Of a stretch of 64,000 nt of DNA, positions 38,350 to 46,479 are shown one piece after another; position 1 is the first letter of the stretch, and each line of letters begins with the position of its first letter. A program made the translations under genes and the position numbers. The notes beneath the pieces were generated by a model that saw only the letters and a list, made by a program, of their open reading frames with translations, did not search any database and was not told where the DNA came from. Source of the DNA: Arbacia lixula (Eukaryota; Echinodermata; Echinoidea; Arbacioida; Arbaciidae); NCBI GenBank assembly GCA_963669155.1, contig OZ022578.1:13650940-13714939 (forward strand), written 5' to 3'.

Positions 38350-39054
38350 ATGTATGCATATACAGTACATGTACGACACACATGTGTCATATTTACAGAA
38401 ACCACAAAAATTATGGACAATTATGACTAAAAATACATTTTCCATATTGATCAAAAGGTAATGTGCTTGTTCCCTCAATGCTCAAGGAAAAGGTTAATCT
38501 TATTCTTTATTTTTTTTTGCATGTTCACCCATAAGTTTGTATGAATCCACACTATTGGCAACAATAGCAGGCGCAACAATCTCACAAGCTTTCCACAAAT
38601 TCCAATTGCCATGAGCGAGTCAAGTTAAATTCAGAAATTAGACCAATAAAGTCATTCATTATATTATAGGTAGACCTCTTAGTCTGCCGATTTGCAATTA
38701 ATCAAGTGATTATTATCAACTTTATTAGTTTTTACATCAAACAAAAGGGCTAGCAGTAGGTGTAAACACAATCTCCGACATGCACAACAGCTCAAAGGAA
38801 TTGGCATAGGGAAAGGGACAGGAAAGAAAGGGAAGAAACCGCAGTTTTAAACCGCGGTATATTTTGTCCAGTTCAGCATGAAACACGATGCTTTAACCTA
38901 AAGAGCATCATGTTTCATGCTGAACTGGACAAAATATACCGCGGTTTAAAACTGTGGGTCCTTCCCTTAATTTCTTCCCTTTCCCTCTCCCTATGCCAAT
39001 CCCTTTGAGCTGTACTGTAGTGTACATACCTTCCCACATCTTGCTTGTCTCCAT
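2786..39054 (-). CDS. LRRK1: LRRK1-like Roco kinase gene, 5' part (8 exons, 441 residues, incomplete)
   Basis: Joined minus-strand exons 39054-39030, 30242-29911, 27926-27851, 25834-25652, 12529-12372, 4875-4637, 3827-3685 and 2952-2786 total 1323 nt with no stop, and the splice phase fits at every junction. Residues about 85-210 form ankyrin-like repeats, 211-258 the end of the ankyrin region plus an Asn-rich linker, and 259-441 about six LRRs (LxxLxLSxN). Two stretches resemble vertebrate LRRK1 as I remember it: HWHHKQLRTFDPSWL before the first LRR and PRPWACPL at the end. In this family a ROC GTPase, COR, kinase and WD40-like region follow; those exons would lie left of position 1. The family acts as a cytoplasmic Ser/Thr kinase linked to membrane trafficking. 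LRRK2 is less likely because no armadillo region is seen. The family call is firm; the most 5' exon is the least certain part. Confidence 0.85.
3685..3827 (-). CDS. LRRK1: LRRK1-like exon 7 (leucine-rich repeats)
   Basis: Acceptor CGCCAG and donor GTAGGT enclose 143 nt encoding LRLLNLSQNALQSVPTELFM and LEELEFLSLSRNTITELIEP followed by SKEDPSQ. These are two LRRs with the LxxLxLSxN core. The phase is 2 in and 1 out. The final G joins TT of exon 8 to code Val (SQ-V-EVPRAW). Confidence 0.88.
4229..4604. repeat. Imperfect (CT)n microsatellite
   Basis: Nearly pure CT with CCCT and GTCT interruptions, ending just before exon 6's donor side. Open frames read through it (Ser/Leu or Arg/Glu repeats) are artefacts. 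Confidence 0.95.
4637..4875 (-). CDS. LRRK1: LRRK1-like exon 6 (first leucine-rich repeats)
   Basis: Acceptor TATGTAG and donor GTAGGT enclose 239 nt. The translation starts ELIAHWHHKQLRTFDPSWLQ, matching the segment just before the LRRs in LRRK1. Two LRRs follow: LSAINLSQNALYSVPEG and LRRLNLSHNAIQRLPLP. The exon leaves in phase 2 (CA), and exon 7 supplies C to give His. The minus-strand open frame starting MTPPGFKVSR at the same place is a shadow in another frame. Confidence 0.88.
5885..6215. repeat. Dispersed SINE-like repeat with tRNA-like tail
   Basis: The 3' part has a minus-strand tRNA-like look (on the plus strand AGGACTAGAACCCACGGC, then TTACCACTGAGCCACACCGC), and a poly-G run at about 6079 interrupts the middle. 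No second full copy was found in the window. The class is a guess. Confidence 0.35.
7365..7784. mobile_element. Non-autonomous TIR element, about 420 bp
   Basis: The left end TAAAGGGGAATGAAACCCTG is roughly mirrored by the right end CAGGGTTTGAGTCCCCTTTA. Inner arms also pair in part (AGGAAGTTATTTGTG with AATAACTTCCTGG). No transposase frame is present. Confidence 0.6.
8026..8575. repeat. (ACT)n array folded into a long palindrome
   Basis: An ACT/CTA repeat runs to about 8350, followed by unique sequence (TCTTCTACTACTTCTACTTT onward) to 8392. From 8421 the reverse complement returns through the same unique sequence and interruptions to a TAG array ending at about 8575. The spacer is 28 bp. 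Thr-, Leu- or Tyr-rich open frames here are artefacts. Confidence 0.95.
11021..11175. mobile_element. Hairpin MITE family, copy 1 (right arm truncated)
   Basis: It starts TACACTACAGCTCAAAGG, carries a GGGAAA-rich segment, then TTTTGTCCAGTTCAGCATGA and a mirrored return TCATGCTGAACTGGACAAAA. The outer right arm seen in the other four copies is missing. Confidence 0.8.
11950..12262. repeat. Two-unit tandem repeat, period about 154 bp
   Basis: Both units run from ATGGCA(T/A)AGCAAATGAG to GTGCAAAGAAAAACATGCA with few differences, including a different poly-A length after AACCC/AATCC. It lies about 100 bp downstream (in LRRK1 sense) of exon 5. The 119-residue minus-strand frame across it just reflects the duplication. 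Confidence 0.9.
12372..12529 (-). CDS. LRRK1: LRRK1-like exon 5 (last ankyrin unit and Asn-rich linker)
   Basis: Acceptor TTTTAG and donor GTCAGC bound 158 nt. Residues 207-258 start HHYRIAADLVERGLVCLDEA, completing the ankyrin unit begun in exon 4. They then pass through GGDIGPLLSTWVEADDDSSS and an Asn run coded by a short GTT repeat (plus strand), ending KK at phase 0. The next exon starts ELIAHWHH, so the join reads KKELIAHW. Two broken copies of the first part of this exon lie at 12669-12796 and 12874-12910. Confidence 0.85.
12669..12796 (-). pseudogene. Duplicated 5' part of LRRK1-like exon 5 (copy 2)
   Basis: The acceptor (CTTTAG) and about 22 codons are kept: HHYRITAGLVKRGLVCLDEA against HHYRIAADLVERGLVCLDEA in exon 5. 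It then diverges into MNSIFIKLLRTIETRGHIDH L and a stop at 12671-12669. No donor like exon 5's is present. Spliced from exon 4 in the same phase, it would add a short tail and end the protein after the ankyrin repeats. It could be a decaying copy or an alternative last exon. Confidence 0.7.
12874..12910 (-). pseudogene. Duplicated 5' part of LRRK1-like exon 5 (copy 3, short)
   Basis: About 11 codons are kept after the acceptor (HHYRIAADLVER, identical to exon 5), then the match stops. Its upstream flank (GGAGAAACAAGTACATTATG) is nearly identical to that of copy 2, so copies 2 and 3 arose by a shared tandem duplication. Confidence 0.7.
14264..14727. mobile_element. Non-autonomous TIR element, about 460 bp
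   Basis: The ends GGTTACTAAAT and ATTTAGTAACC pair, as do inner CACGCC(T/A)-type segments (AGAAGTCAAAATGCCA and TGGCATTTTGACTTCT). The inner segment (CCAAAGCTTGTCCGAGGTTT) recurs at about 44200-44230, and an end arm recurs at 51670-51845, so the family has at least three traces in this window. Confidence 0.7.
15012..15250. mobile_element. Hairpin MITE family, copy 2
   Basis: Near-palindromic element of about 240 bp. The left end is CAGCTCAAAGGAATTGGCAT and the right end ATGCCAATTCCTTTGAGCT. The centre pairs GTCCAGTTCAGCATCA with a mirrored copy around a short loop. Confidence 0.9.
16285..17130. repeat. 86-bp minisatellite, about ten units
   Basis: Each unit contains CATATGACCAGCAAAGTCCA, GTGAATGGAAAT, CAGAAAGTTGATC and a CCAAAACCAAGAAAAT-like tail. 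Two variants occur: CCTAGTAGCAG and CCGAGTGGCAG. Open frames through it are not conserved between units and are not coding. Confidence 0.95.
17469..17622. mobile_element. Short hairpin element
   Basis: TTTTACAAAGAAATTTTAGG on the left is mirrored by CCTAAAATTTCTTTGTAAAA on the right, with nearly continuous pairing inward through CACCCAGT and ATCCTGTAAATGAATG around a loop of about 20 bp. Probably a MITE; no second copy is seen here. Confidence 0.7.
20105..21065. repeat. Long dispersed repeat, copy 1 (uninterrupted)
   Basis: Segments such as GGAGAAACAACTCGAG, TACTAAAGCGTGCTAATGA, AATTTTCAAGAAAGTTA and GTGGGATTCAATC recur in the same order at 59520-59905. TTAACAGAGTTT, TTCTACATTTC-like sequence and AAAGCACAT recur at 60690-60910. 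The copies are diverged, and no conserved protein frame is recognised. Confidence 0.75.
21643..22639. mobile_element. Tc1/mariner-like non-autonomous element, about 1 kb
   Basis: The termini CAGGGCGTATAAAAAAA and its reverse complement are flanked on both sides by TA (21641-21642, 22640-22641). Subterminal arms pair over a long distance (GATATCCAAATGTTAGGTGA with TCACCCAACATTTGGATATC minus small changes). The centre (21920-22220) has repeated GCTAGCTA and AAGACG motifs. No transposase frame is visible. Confidence 0.75.
22753..23404. mobile_element. Tc1-like non-autonomous element, about 650 bp
   Basis: The left end, CAGCGGAGGCCAAAAG then TTTACATACACCCA, is typical of Tc1-family TIRs. The right end mirrors it (GGGTATAGGTAAACTTCTGG, CCTTAACTG). 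TA lies on both sides. No transposase frame remains. Confidence 0.8.
23503..23640. mobile_element. Short MITE
   Basis: AGGGCCATGTTG and CAATGATTGT on the left are mirrored by ACAATCATTG and CAACATGGCCC on the right. The middle pairs TACCATTAATG and TACCATGACA with their mirror copies. Confidence 0.65.
25010..25198. repeat. CT-rich tract ending in an 18-bp poly-C run
   Basis: CT microsatellite with T-rich interruptions, then CCCCTCCCC and 18 C at 25181-25198. Confidence 0.9.
25652..25834 (-). CDS. LRRK1: LRRK1-like exon 4 (ankyrin repeat region)
   Basis: The 183-nt exon follows acceptor CCACAG at the end of a very long pyrimidine tract and ends at donor GTGAGT. Residues 146-205 begin LLQDLSELRLLLCRACREGK, continue REMVEYWLDQLI, and finish DTNPLLSACQ, where the next ankyrin unit starts. 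It is phase 1 in and out. The last A joins GC of exon 5 to make Ser, giving an unbroken ankyrin unit, NPLLSACQSHHYRIAADLV. Much longer open frames through the pyrimidine tract are low-complexity artefacts. Confidence 0.85.
25840..26950. repeat. Polypurine tract (plus strand), about 1.1 kb
   Basis: The plus strand is almost all A and G (GGAAGGGGAGGAGA-like, irregular), so the LRRK1-sense strand is a pyrimidine tract running straight into the exon 4 acceptor. Ser/Pro/Leu/Phe-rich minus-strand frames of up to 274 residues here are artefacts except for the exon 4 portion. Confidence 0.9.
27155..27293. mobile_element. 139-bp MITE
   Basis: GGGGGGCATTTCATCAAAGG at the left and its exact mirror at the right, followed inward by ACTTGTCGGA against TCCGACAAGT. 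It lies in the intron between exons 4 and 3. Confidence 0.85.
27471..27692. mobile_element. Hairpin MITE family, copy 3
   Basis: Same design as copy 2, with ends CAGCTCAAAGGAATTGACAT and ATGTCAATTCCTCTGAGCTG. The paired GACATAGG/CCTATGTC change on both arms suggests the arms have been homogenised. It ends about 160 bp from exon 3's donor side. Confidence 0.9.
27851..27926 (-). CDS. LRRK1: LRRK1-like exon 3 (ankyrin repeat)
   Basis: This 76-nt exon lies between acceptor GATTAG and donor GTAAAA and encodes GQSSLEVATISGRLDIITRF plus VAMDE and one base. The pattern (small residue, LE, A, GRLDII) is a typical ankyrin helix pair. It is phase 0 in and phase 1 out, and the leftover G gives Gly with the next exon. 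It probably matches the vertebrate LRRK1 unit around [20 protein letters not shown]. Confidence 0.8.
27927..29910 (-). other. LRRK1-like intron between exons 3 and 2
   Basis: At 28070-28330 a segment (TACAATTTTACATTGTGTCTATGGGAAT in part) occurs twice, about 145 bp apart, and a related piece lies near 35450-35520 in the opposite orientation. Otherwise AT-rich, without coding signal. Confidence 0.55.
29911..30242 (-). CDS. LRRK1: LRRK1-like exon 2 (N-terminal region and first ankyrin repeat)
   Basis: A pyrimidine-rich acceptor ending in ACACAG precedes the exon, which is 332 nt and ends at donor GTGAGA. Residues 9-119 start DVCAALLEILLAHPE, pass through a charged stretch rich in Glu and Arg (RRGSVEEREEGGRG), and end with an ankyrin-like unit, FGFLHAVCEKGDVDSALLLL followed by YWGMDPRTKNAQ. 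It enters in phase 1 and leaves in phase 0, which fits exon 3. The Glu/Arg stretch looks like a disordered insert and may vary between relatives. Confidence 0.8.
30702..31185. mobile_element. Non-autonomous TIR element, about 480 bp
   Basis: AAAGGGATAGTTCACCCTGA at the left is mirrored by CAGGGTGAACTATATTCCTT at the right. Arms of more than 130 bp pair through GTCTCC/GGAGAC and TTTGATTTTGTGACATCAC. Flanks TTGGAACT and TTCGAACT may be an imperfect 8-bp target duplication. Part of the inner arm is echoed near 47170-47400. Confidence 0.75.
31251..31790 (+). mobile_element. 3' fragment of a Penelope-like retroelement
   Basis: 31251-31418 encodes NRHWYTRRVKEAINIRLNPN followed by NFNRDNGIDIPDFWIRTIRR and then drifts. 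The pattern (RRVKEAI-I, N-NRD-G, W) matches the tail of the GIY-YIG endonuclease of Penelope-like elements. Downstream, CCTGACGAAGTGTTGCAGCG and CACACGAAACGTCGTGATC are typical of sequences near these elements' ends. The reverse transcriptase part is absent. The class is from remembered patterns. Confidence 0.6.
33469..33692. mobile_element. Hairpin MITE family, copy 4
   Basis: The left end TACACTACAACTC lacks the GGAATTGGCATAG block, while the right end keeps ATGCCAATTCCTTTGAGGTG. The centre TTTGTCCAGTTCAGCATGAA is fully mirrored. Confidence 0.9.
36314..37676. mobile_element. TIR element of about 1.37 kb with GGGCAAGT-rich ends
   Basis: It begins CAGGGCTCTACA and ends TGTAGAGCCCTG (boundaries good to a few bases). 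CTAAA borders both sides, a likely 5-bp target duplication. Both subterminal regions carry CTTGCCC/GGGCAAG motifs. The TIR start resembles hAT-type ends, but no transposase was recognised inside. Confidence 0.65.
38259..38347. repeat. (CA)n microsatellite
   Basis: Nearly pure CA with a few GA and GC interruptions, preceded by a short poly-C run. Confidence 0.95.
38781..39024. mobile_element. Hairpin MITE family, copy 5, abutting LRRK1-like exon 1
   Basis: A full palindrome of about 240 bp, from CACAACAGCTCAAAGGAATT to AATCCCTTTGAGCTGTACTG then TAGTGTA. On the minus strand its end starts at the last base of the GTATGT donor of exon 1. Confidence 0.9.
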
Positions 39055-39082
39055 TGTCTCTGTCCCTGCATCCACGCGTTAG
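39030..39082 (-). CDS. LRRK1: LRRK1-like exon 1 (start codon; coding part 39054-39030)
   Basis: The coding part is 25 nt, METSKMWE plus one base, ending at a GTATGT donor (39029-39024). The leftover G joins AT at the start of the next exon to give Asp (WE-D-VCAALLEIL). The ATG has A at -3 and G at +4, and an in-frame TAA lies upstream at 39081-39079, so this start is plausible. The nearest downstream exon is 8.8 kb away, so an unseen exon in between is possible. A hairpin MITE begins inside the donor. The transcription start is not visible. The exon rests on phase match, context and upstream stop rather than on homology. Confidence 0.45.
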
Positions 39083-39479
39083 AGCTAAGATGATAAATGT
39101 CCTCTCCTTCGTCATGTGATGCATATGAAACACAAATTGTCCGCTCGATCACGTAAGAATTGAAGCCAGTAAATCCAGGTCCACAAGATTTTTCAAGTTG
39201 CCGTCCCTATTGTTGTGATATCCAAGTACTTCTGGCAGTCCTGGCAAAGGTTTTCCATTAGAATAATTATCCAACAGGCTATCTATTTAACATTACTTTT
39301 TAATGATAAGCAACCAGATTTAGAATGCCCTAGTTGACCCTCCATTTGGTTCAAAAGCTGGGCTTAACTTTACTTTCACCGTCCTAGACTAGCACTATAG
39401 TAGGATAGTGCTACTACTAGTGACTAGTCATGCTTCATGGTAGTACTATTTTAGCTACTAGTAGTAGGTCTACTCTGTA

Positions 39480-39990
39480 TAGACATCACGTCGCACACTG
39501 GACACAGGCAGTTTGAGCAAAAGATGAATATGCTATCCAAAGGCAAACAAAAGTCAATCCAAAAAAAGCTCAACAAAAATCGTAACCCCTACACGTGTAT
39601 ATCTAGCGGCCTACTCACAAGCAGACGACGCGACAGTCCACCGGTCGCTAGTTCCTAAACTAAACAACAAACGAGCGTAACACGCCTAACCCAATGGCCT
39701 GTGCATCGTGCAATGTACCTCTGTTCACGATCCTTGTTGTACGGCAAAACTTGTTGTTCACAGAAGCAACCACCACGCACGTTTTTCTCCGTTTTAACTC
39801 ACGAGCTATCATCTGATTCCATAACAATTTATTGTTGTTGGTCAGTGAAGTCAGAAGGAGTATGTTTGAGGTGATAAATAGCCTCAGATTTGCGAATAAT
39901 GACGTTTCGGCGCACGACGGTTGTTGACCCACAAAGTTGCACGGCAAATCTTTGTGCTCAAACTACTAGGCAATCTTTATGGTACTTCGC
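39480..39990 (-). promoter_or_regulatory. Candidate LRRK1-like promoter region (CpG-rich patch)
   Basis: CpG dinucleotides are clearly denser here than in flanking DNA (ACGCGACAG, CGGTCGC, TTTCGGCGCACGACGG, TTCGCGTG). It lies 0.4-0.9 kb upstream of the candidate start codon. No TATA box or initiator was identified. Inferred from position and composition only. Confidence 0.3.
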
Positions 39991-40520
39991 GTGAGAAACC
40001 GTGATTCCCCGAATTCCAGTTGTCGAGATGATCTGCATGGGCCTTCGGAAGAGCGAGGGGGTAGGAGGGGGTGGGGAGGGTGGTTGAGGGGGGGGGGGGG
40101 GGTGTTACTGGTCAGCCACCCGATGTCATGTTGGCCATTGCGGTGAAGGAAGAAGACTTCCCCCTTCCCATTTCAGTGAGAGGATTTAGAATTGTTTCTT
40201 TCATAATGAATCTTTTAAGTAAGTTTGACCAGCGTTACATGGATTTTCCGGGCAAATCACGGAATTGTTAGACACGTGCCACTGACAGCATGAGGTCAAA
40301 CTATTCTTAGTATATGGGGGGGGGGGGGGGGGTATATAAGTCATAGGCCCTACTTCCGTTTGTAAGTAGGTCTACATAATTCAAAAATATCCCCACCTCT
40401 CTTCTATCTACCCTCTGTACTTATGTGTCCATCTCTGCAGGAGGCCTATATTTTGTCTCCTAATACTCCCCCCCCCCCCTGTTCCTGCACGCACATACAT
40501 ACATTCACTCTAGTGTCTCT

Positions 40521-40521
<1 letters not shown>

Positions 40522-40592
<71 letters not shown>
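40522..40592. repeat. Pure (CT)n microsatellite
   Basis: About 35 uninterrupted CT units. The surrounding Ser/Leu or Arg/Glu open frames are artefacts. Confidence 0.97.
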
Positions 40593-40597
<5 letters not shown>

Positions 40598-41585
40598 GCC
40601 CCCCACAAACAAAAACAACAACCAACAAACAAAGCAAAAAGAATATGCTACTCCCAGTCTCTCTCCCAATTTTCAAGACGCTCTTTGCAGTATGACCACT
40701 TTACAGGCCTACATTATATTTCTGCTTATCATCGTTTATTTTTTTCGTAAATAAACATTAACATCAATTACATTTTTTTTTAAATAAACTAATGCATGAA
40801 TCAATGCAATAGGCTATTACACAAACTATACAATAAATCCCACAGAGCATCAAATATTTGGGTGGCAGATAAAAAACATTTAAAAGAAGTTAGCAGAGTA
40901 TTTCTTTTTTAGATTTTGCGACATTCAATTCTAGTAAAATAGCTCTATAGGCCTAACTAAAAAAAAGGGGGGCATATTGCAACGGCAGTGCCGGAGTTTA
41001 TCTTGCTTCTATTATATATGACATTGAATGTAAGAAAACAACACAAAAAATAAGATTTTAAATTGGGGAAATGTATATGATAAGAAAGATAACGAAATAA
41101 AGAAGAAGTGGTATCGTATCTTATCCGAAGATGTCCCAATCTCATTTTATCGCCCCCCCCCCCCCCCAGTTCATTTCAGTGTCTTGGCCACTTTTTCCTT
41201 TCTCGATTGACTCAAGGACTATAATTATGCTTTTGAAACAATATTCATTCACGTGATTCTAACTCTGCATCTGAGATGAAACGAGAATGGAGCGATTTCG
41301 TGATGAAGGCTCCCGCACGTCATGGCCTCCTGTAGATTGACTTTCCTTCAACATCCTGTCATCACGAAACCGATAATGCAGAACACGATTTTGAGAAATA
41401 AATAGCTAACCGAAACAAATTAAAGGATGAATAAATACAGAACAACAAAAATACTAGTCCAAATCTGACGCAGTTACAATAAATGTACAATGACGTAATG
41501 AAAATTCCATTAGGAAGCTGCCACTTTCTACACACAACCATCGGATTCCGCGGGTATCCGATGAAAGAGATGCCGCCTTCCATTT

Positions 41586-41613
41586 GGCGACCCCCCTCTC
41601 TCTCTCTTTCTCT

Positions 41614-41663
<50 letters not shown>

Positions 41664-41849
41664 ACTCTCTCACTCCCCCTCCATCACTCCCTCCCTTCCC
41701 CTTCCCACCGCCCTCTCTCTCTCTCTCCTTCTCTCTCTCTCTCTCTCTCTCTCCCTCTCTTATCTCTCTCTCTTCTCTCCCTCTCCCCATCTTTCTCTCC
41801 CTCCCCCTCCCCGTCCCTTCTTTCCCTCTTCTCCCTCCCCACCCCGCCC

Positions 41850-41914
<65 letters not shown>

Positions 41915-41955
41915 TCCCTCTCTCGTTCTCCCCCTCCCCCTTCCCATTTCCCTCC
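41586..41955. repeat. CT/CCT-rich pyrimidine tract
   Basis: Two long CT blocks joined by CCCT-rich sequence, nearly purine-free for about 370 bp. It generates spurious Ser/Leu/Pro frames. Confidence 0.95.
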
Positions 41956-44900
41956 TCACGGGAAAATAATGGAAGACGGAAGGTTGTTTCGCGCCTTTGT
42001 ATCCAAACTAGTCATGCTCTTACGTACGTACATGAAGTAGCAGTGTATGAGAAGGAAACGCGCCAATTAAACTCTCTAGACTAGAACCGATAGGTGATAA
42101 ATAGGCCGACACGCACAGTATCGTAACGTTCCCTAATCGTGTTTAGGGTTTAATCATAAACATGAGGAGTAAAAAGGAAGAGACGGAGGGAGCTATCTAG
42201 AAGGATAGAGTGATCTAATGCAGGTGTATACTGTTGCACATTTTGAAGATTGTCCCAACTTGAACTTAAAATTCTCCTACCCGTGTAACTATTAATGATT
42301 TTCACAAAATTAACACAATTTTTCTGAAATATTATGATTAGTCTCCATACTCCCCTTGACTACCCCCATTCCTATCCACATTCCCATCCCTACCTCGACC
42401 TAATATTTTTGTTTTGTTTTGTATCTGTTTCTTATCTGCTTCTTATTCATATCATTGGCGTGTATACTTAAATATGAATATGACAACATTGTATTTATGA
42501 GGTTAATTGGGCAATCTCTCCTCCTTTCTTTTCCCTCATCTTTTCCCATTTTCGCTTGTATTTTCTTTATGATATTTTTTTTATAAAGTGTAGGTAAGGG
42601 TTATATATAAAGCAAACGTTGCTTTGAGTGCTGCATTTGTTTTGTACTTTTGTTAAGAAAGGTGTGGCAACCCTTCAAGTTATAAGCTTATATTCTCATA
42701 CCTCTGCATGTTTCAATGAGTACGCGTATAAGTATATCTTAATATTTTGTACTTATCTTGAATAGATTGTTATTCATATATACATTATATGTCATTGGTT
42801 GTCACATTATTTGTTGTTGGTGAACTATGCAGGAATGAATGAATAAATCAAATAAATACACTGCCTTATGCGTGTCGGAAAACTCGAGTTCGTGATAAAA
42901 ACAACAACAACAGCCTCTGCCTGCCAATGGATTTTGAACGAAATAACCCCCCCCCCCCCCCATCCTATCCTCACTATCACCACAATGTCCAATTGTTATA
43001 GTACATGTAATTTGTCAAAATTATGTCCCGTGCTCAAACAGTGCGTACATGATCATATATAGAATATCCAAACCACGTACGCGAAGCGAAACCAATCAAT
43101 CTGTTTTCCTGAACTGACTAAATATCCCTTTGTTGATTTTCGTTATATCTGCTCGTAAAGACTCTTCAGTATAGAATATAGTGCTCTCTATAATGACTAG
43201 TTGTATTTCATGTATTTTACTCTAAAAGAGGCAAGACGACACAGGGTCACGTGAAATAATTGTCGGGACGAACAGGAAGGCAGACAACGTAAATGTGACG
43301 ACCACATGATAGTTACATCAAAGTAAACTCTTTATATATATGCCACGTGTATAATTTATACATAATAAATTCCATAGAGCATCAGTTTGCCTCGCACAGG
43401 GCAGAATCCTTTAGGTTTTACTCATGTTGCGTCATACCAGGGGTGTTTAAGTTACATCAGTACATGGAGGACCATCAGCTGTTGAATTAAGGGAAATTCA
43501 TTGTACTCCTCTTCTAATCACAAAAGAATGCTTTTCAAAGATTTTCTCCATGATCTCTTATTTTCGAATCCGCCAATTCTCTGGATAAATTTTGCCTGGA
43601 TTTGATGCATAAAGAACATAGGATGCGCAGAAGACATTTTAGAGTAGTATCCTGACCCTATATGATTGCGCAGTTGAGACATGTAATACCTACAATGCAT
43701 TTTTAAAGATTAAATCGAGGAATATTGAAGCAATAAGGTAAAACGGCTCTAAACGTGATATCAATTTGCAGTACAAAAGTTTTGATTTCATACTGTTCCA
43801 CATCATATTCCATAAAAAAAAAAAAATGCTGGAAACGTTTTTCCTTTCAGACAGGTCACATGAAAAACGTGCTCAACCGAGCCCAAGCTAAAATATTTTC
43901 ATCTCGAAACGTATCAAAATTTATTCGCTTGTCTTTTTTAACTACATAACAAGCACTGCGTGACAAAAAAAAGAAGAGTTCATTAGCGAAAGCTAAAATG
44001 TATATGCATGCTTAGGAATATGCATAACCCATTGTAAAATCCATGAGGACATAATAACGCAATTGCAAAAGCTGCCAGTCATGAATGTTGAGTGACGGAT
44101 TCAAACTTCGTTCAACATGTTCAAAGAGATGAATATGAAAAGACCATTTTCGTTATGTATGCAAATTGTATTCACGTCGTTCAAGCAATATATAATGGTG
44201 ACCCCAAAGCTTGTCCGAGGTTTGTTCGAGTATCAACAACTAATAGATTCAGAGTGCGTTCCATCTATTGAAACTGAATCACGAAATACAGGGGAATATA
44301 ATAACGCGTCACTAGGCAATTAGAGGAAAGTTGTGAATACATTACGAAAATGGATTATTTCTTTAAACATCATTGGTCATACGGACAACTCCAATACAAA
44401 TCTGTAGCCCTATGATATGTCCCGCGTTGAACAGCAAACCGGGCAAACCTTGTATGCCAGCCAATCTTGTTTTCCTATATGGGACTTGCGTGCATTATTT
44501 GTAAGAGAAAACACGTGTACGCGGAACATGTAAAGTTAACTGAAGAGTAGTTTATCGTTTGTGTGATAGGGCCTATTGACACATACATGGAACATCCATT
44601 CCTATTACATGTATTACACAGTCTCCGTGGTCCAATTGAATCATAATATAAATATTCGTCCTTTATATAAATAGAAAATTGACTGTTGACATGCCGGTAT
44701 GAATCGAAAAACGGAACCAACTGAACATGTCTAAAGTGCAAGCAAATTTGTTAAATGGCCACATCGGCTTTTTGCTTGATTGTTCAACACCACAATCGGT
44801 CACGCTGGTGTTAGGGAATACTATGAGCTACGTATGGTGTGTACTAAATGATGAACTTGATTGCATTAATGAACCAAGTATTGTTATTATTATCGTCCGG

Positions 44901-46479
44901 TAGGTCAAATCTGATTTACTTGATAAATAATTTGAACAAGCAATACAAATATTTCCGTATTTAAAGAAGAGAATAAAGTTACTAACGCTCTGCCGGAAGT
45001 GAGGAGGAGGGCCAGGGGAATAAAAATCAACATGACTGAATTAAGAAGGGGAAAGTAATGTTGCGCTGTGACACCCATGCAAACCTCTACATTGTCAATT
45101 TACTTCCATTGAACAATCTTTGACGTATGTATAGTTAAATTATTCTTTCCTCTCTCGTTAGAATGTCTAATTTGCCTCATCAAAAATGAAATCTGCTTTT
45201 ATTGAAGGAAGTTTGGTCATTAGAATGTCGAATTTTCCTCATTAAAAAAGAAATCTGTTTTTATTGAAGGTAATTTGATTTTACGTGATTGCAGGGCAAC
45301 AGGGGAAGCATGATTTTTGGACGCCCCCATGATATGGTGAAGAGAACAAAATAATGAACATCATTTCAATGCGCTTCATGAATCCTAATAATTACCAAAG
45401 ATTACGTAATAATGAAATAAAACTGCGATATTACAATTGAAAAACGCTGTATACTTCGTTAAAGATTGTCCGTCCCTTTTTCAAGCTTAAAATTTGAAAT
45501 TGTCTATCACGATCGTAACTTGAAGAGAGTGTGATTCAAGACCATTTCTAAGAATATAGCATGTTGAAGCTTTCTGTATACATGGTATATGTGAAAATTT
45601 CAGCCGTTAAAGTTCAAACCGACCTTTTTCGTACTACGAAAAAACTATTAGTCTTCGTTACAGTATCTATGTGGTTATTATGCATGTGTGAAATCCTAAT
45701 TTTATGAGTAATTACCAAACTTTGGAGATGATTCCTTCTATAGAACATTTTTTTTTTCTGAGAATATAGCATTGATTAATAAAGCAGATATTTCAACACA
45801 AACTGCTAAGAGCCTGAGGTAAAGACTATTAATCAGACGCTGTTTACGTGCATTATTTGAATTTTACACTACGTATCAAGTTTCAAATTATGAATATACA
45901 GCTTGCTAACACTTCTCTATATGTTTTGCCAATGTTTCGATGGTTTCGTGATGATCTGAAAAAGGGACGGGCTGTCTTTAAAGGAACATAATATCAATTA
46001 AATGCGCTTCATGAATCTTCTTACCAACGATCACATCATAATGAAAATGAAAGTGAGTTGTTATAATTGAAAAAACCTTTTCCCCGAATTATTAGGCCTA
46101 TTTAAATGCGCCTCATGAATCCTAAATATTACCAACGATTATATGAAAATGAAAATGAAATCTCTGGGTTCTATAAACGCTACTCTGACGGAACATATAG
46201 GGTATATTGCGACATCATTGTGACTATGGCCATCTTTCATCACTTTAGTATCCCTGACCCTCTTCAGACTCCTTTTCCAACTTTTTACCTTTTTTTAGCC
46301 ATTATTTATATTTTCAAAAAAGGACTCAAATTTTCAATATTTAAACTATGACATTTTTTTTCATTTTTTCTTCGATTTTTATGACAAGAAAACACCTGTG
46401 TTAGACATCGAATATATATGTATAAAAAGTTAAGAACTTTAATAATGACTGAGACGGGGTCAGCGCTAAGTCTGGCTGT

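Larger units (their letters stand above)
30243..39029 (-). other. LRRK1-like first intron, about 8.8 kb
   Basis: It contains a TIR element (30702-31185), a Penelope-like fragment (31251-31790), a TGACCT-rich diverged repeat (32700-33220), two hairpin MITE copies, C- and CA-rich sequence (34890-35100), a 1.37-kb TIR element (36314-37676) and a CA microsatellite. No further exon was recognised, but one could be hidden. Confidence 0.5.

Noticed and set aside
38915..39133. Alternative frame MTKERTFIILALTRGC at the LRRK1-like first exon
   Set aside because: It would leave the exon in the wrong phase for exon 2, while the METSKMWE frame fits.
39660..39947. 95-residue minus-strand frame upstream of the LRRK1-like gene
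   Set aside because: It lacks an ATG at its stated start and shows no domain. The CpG-rich patch is better read as promoter or 5' UTR.
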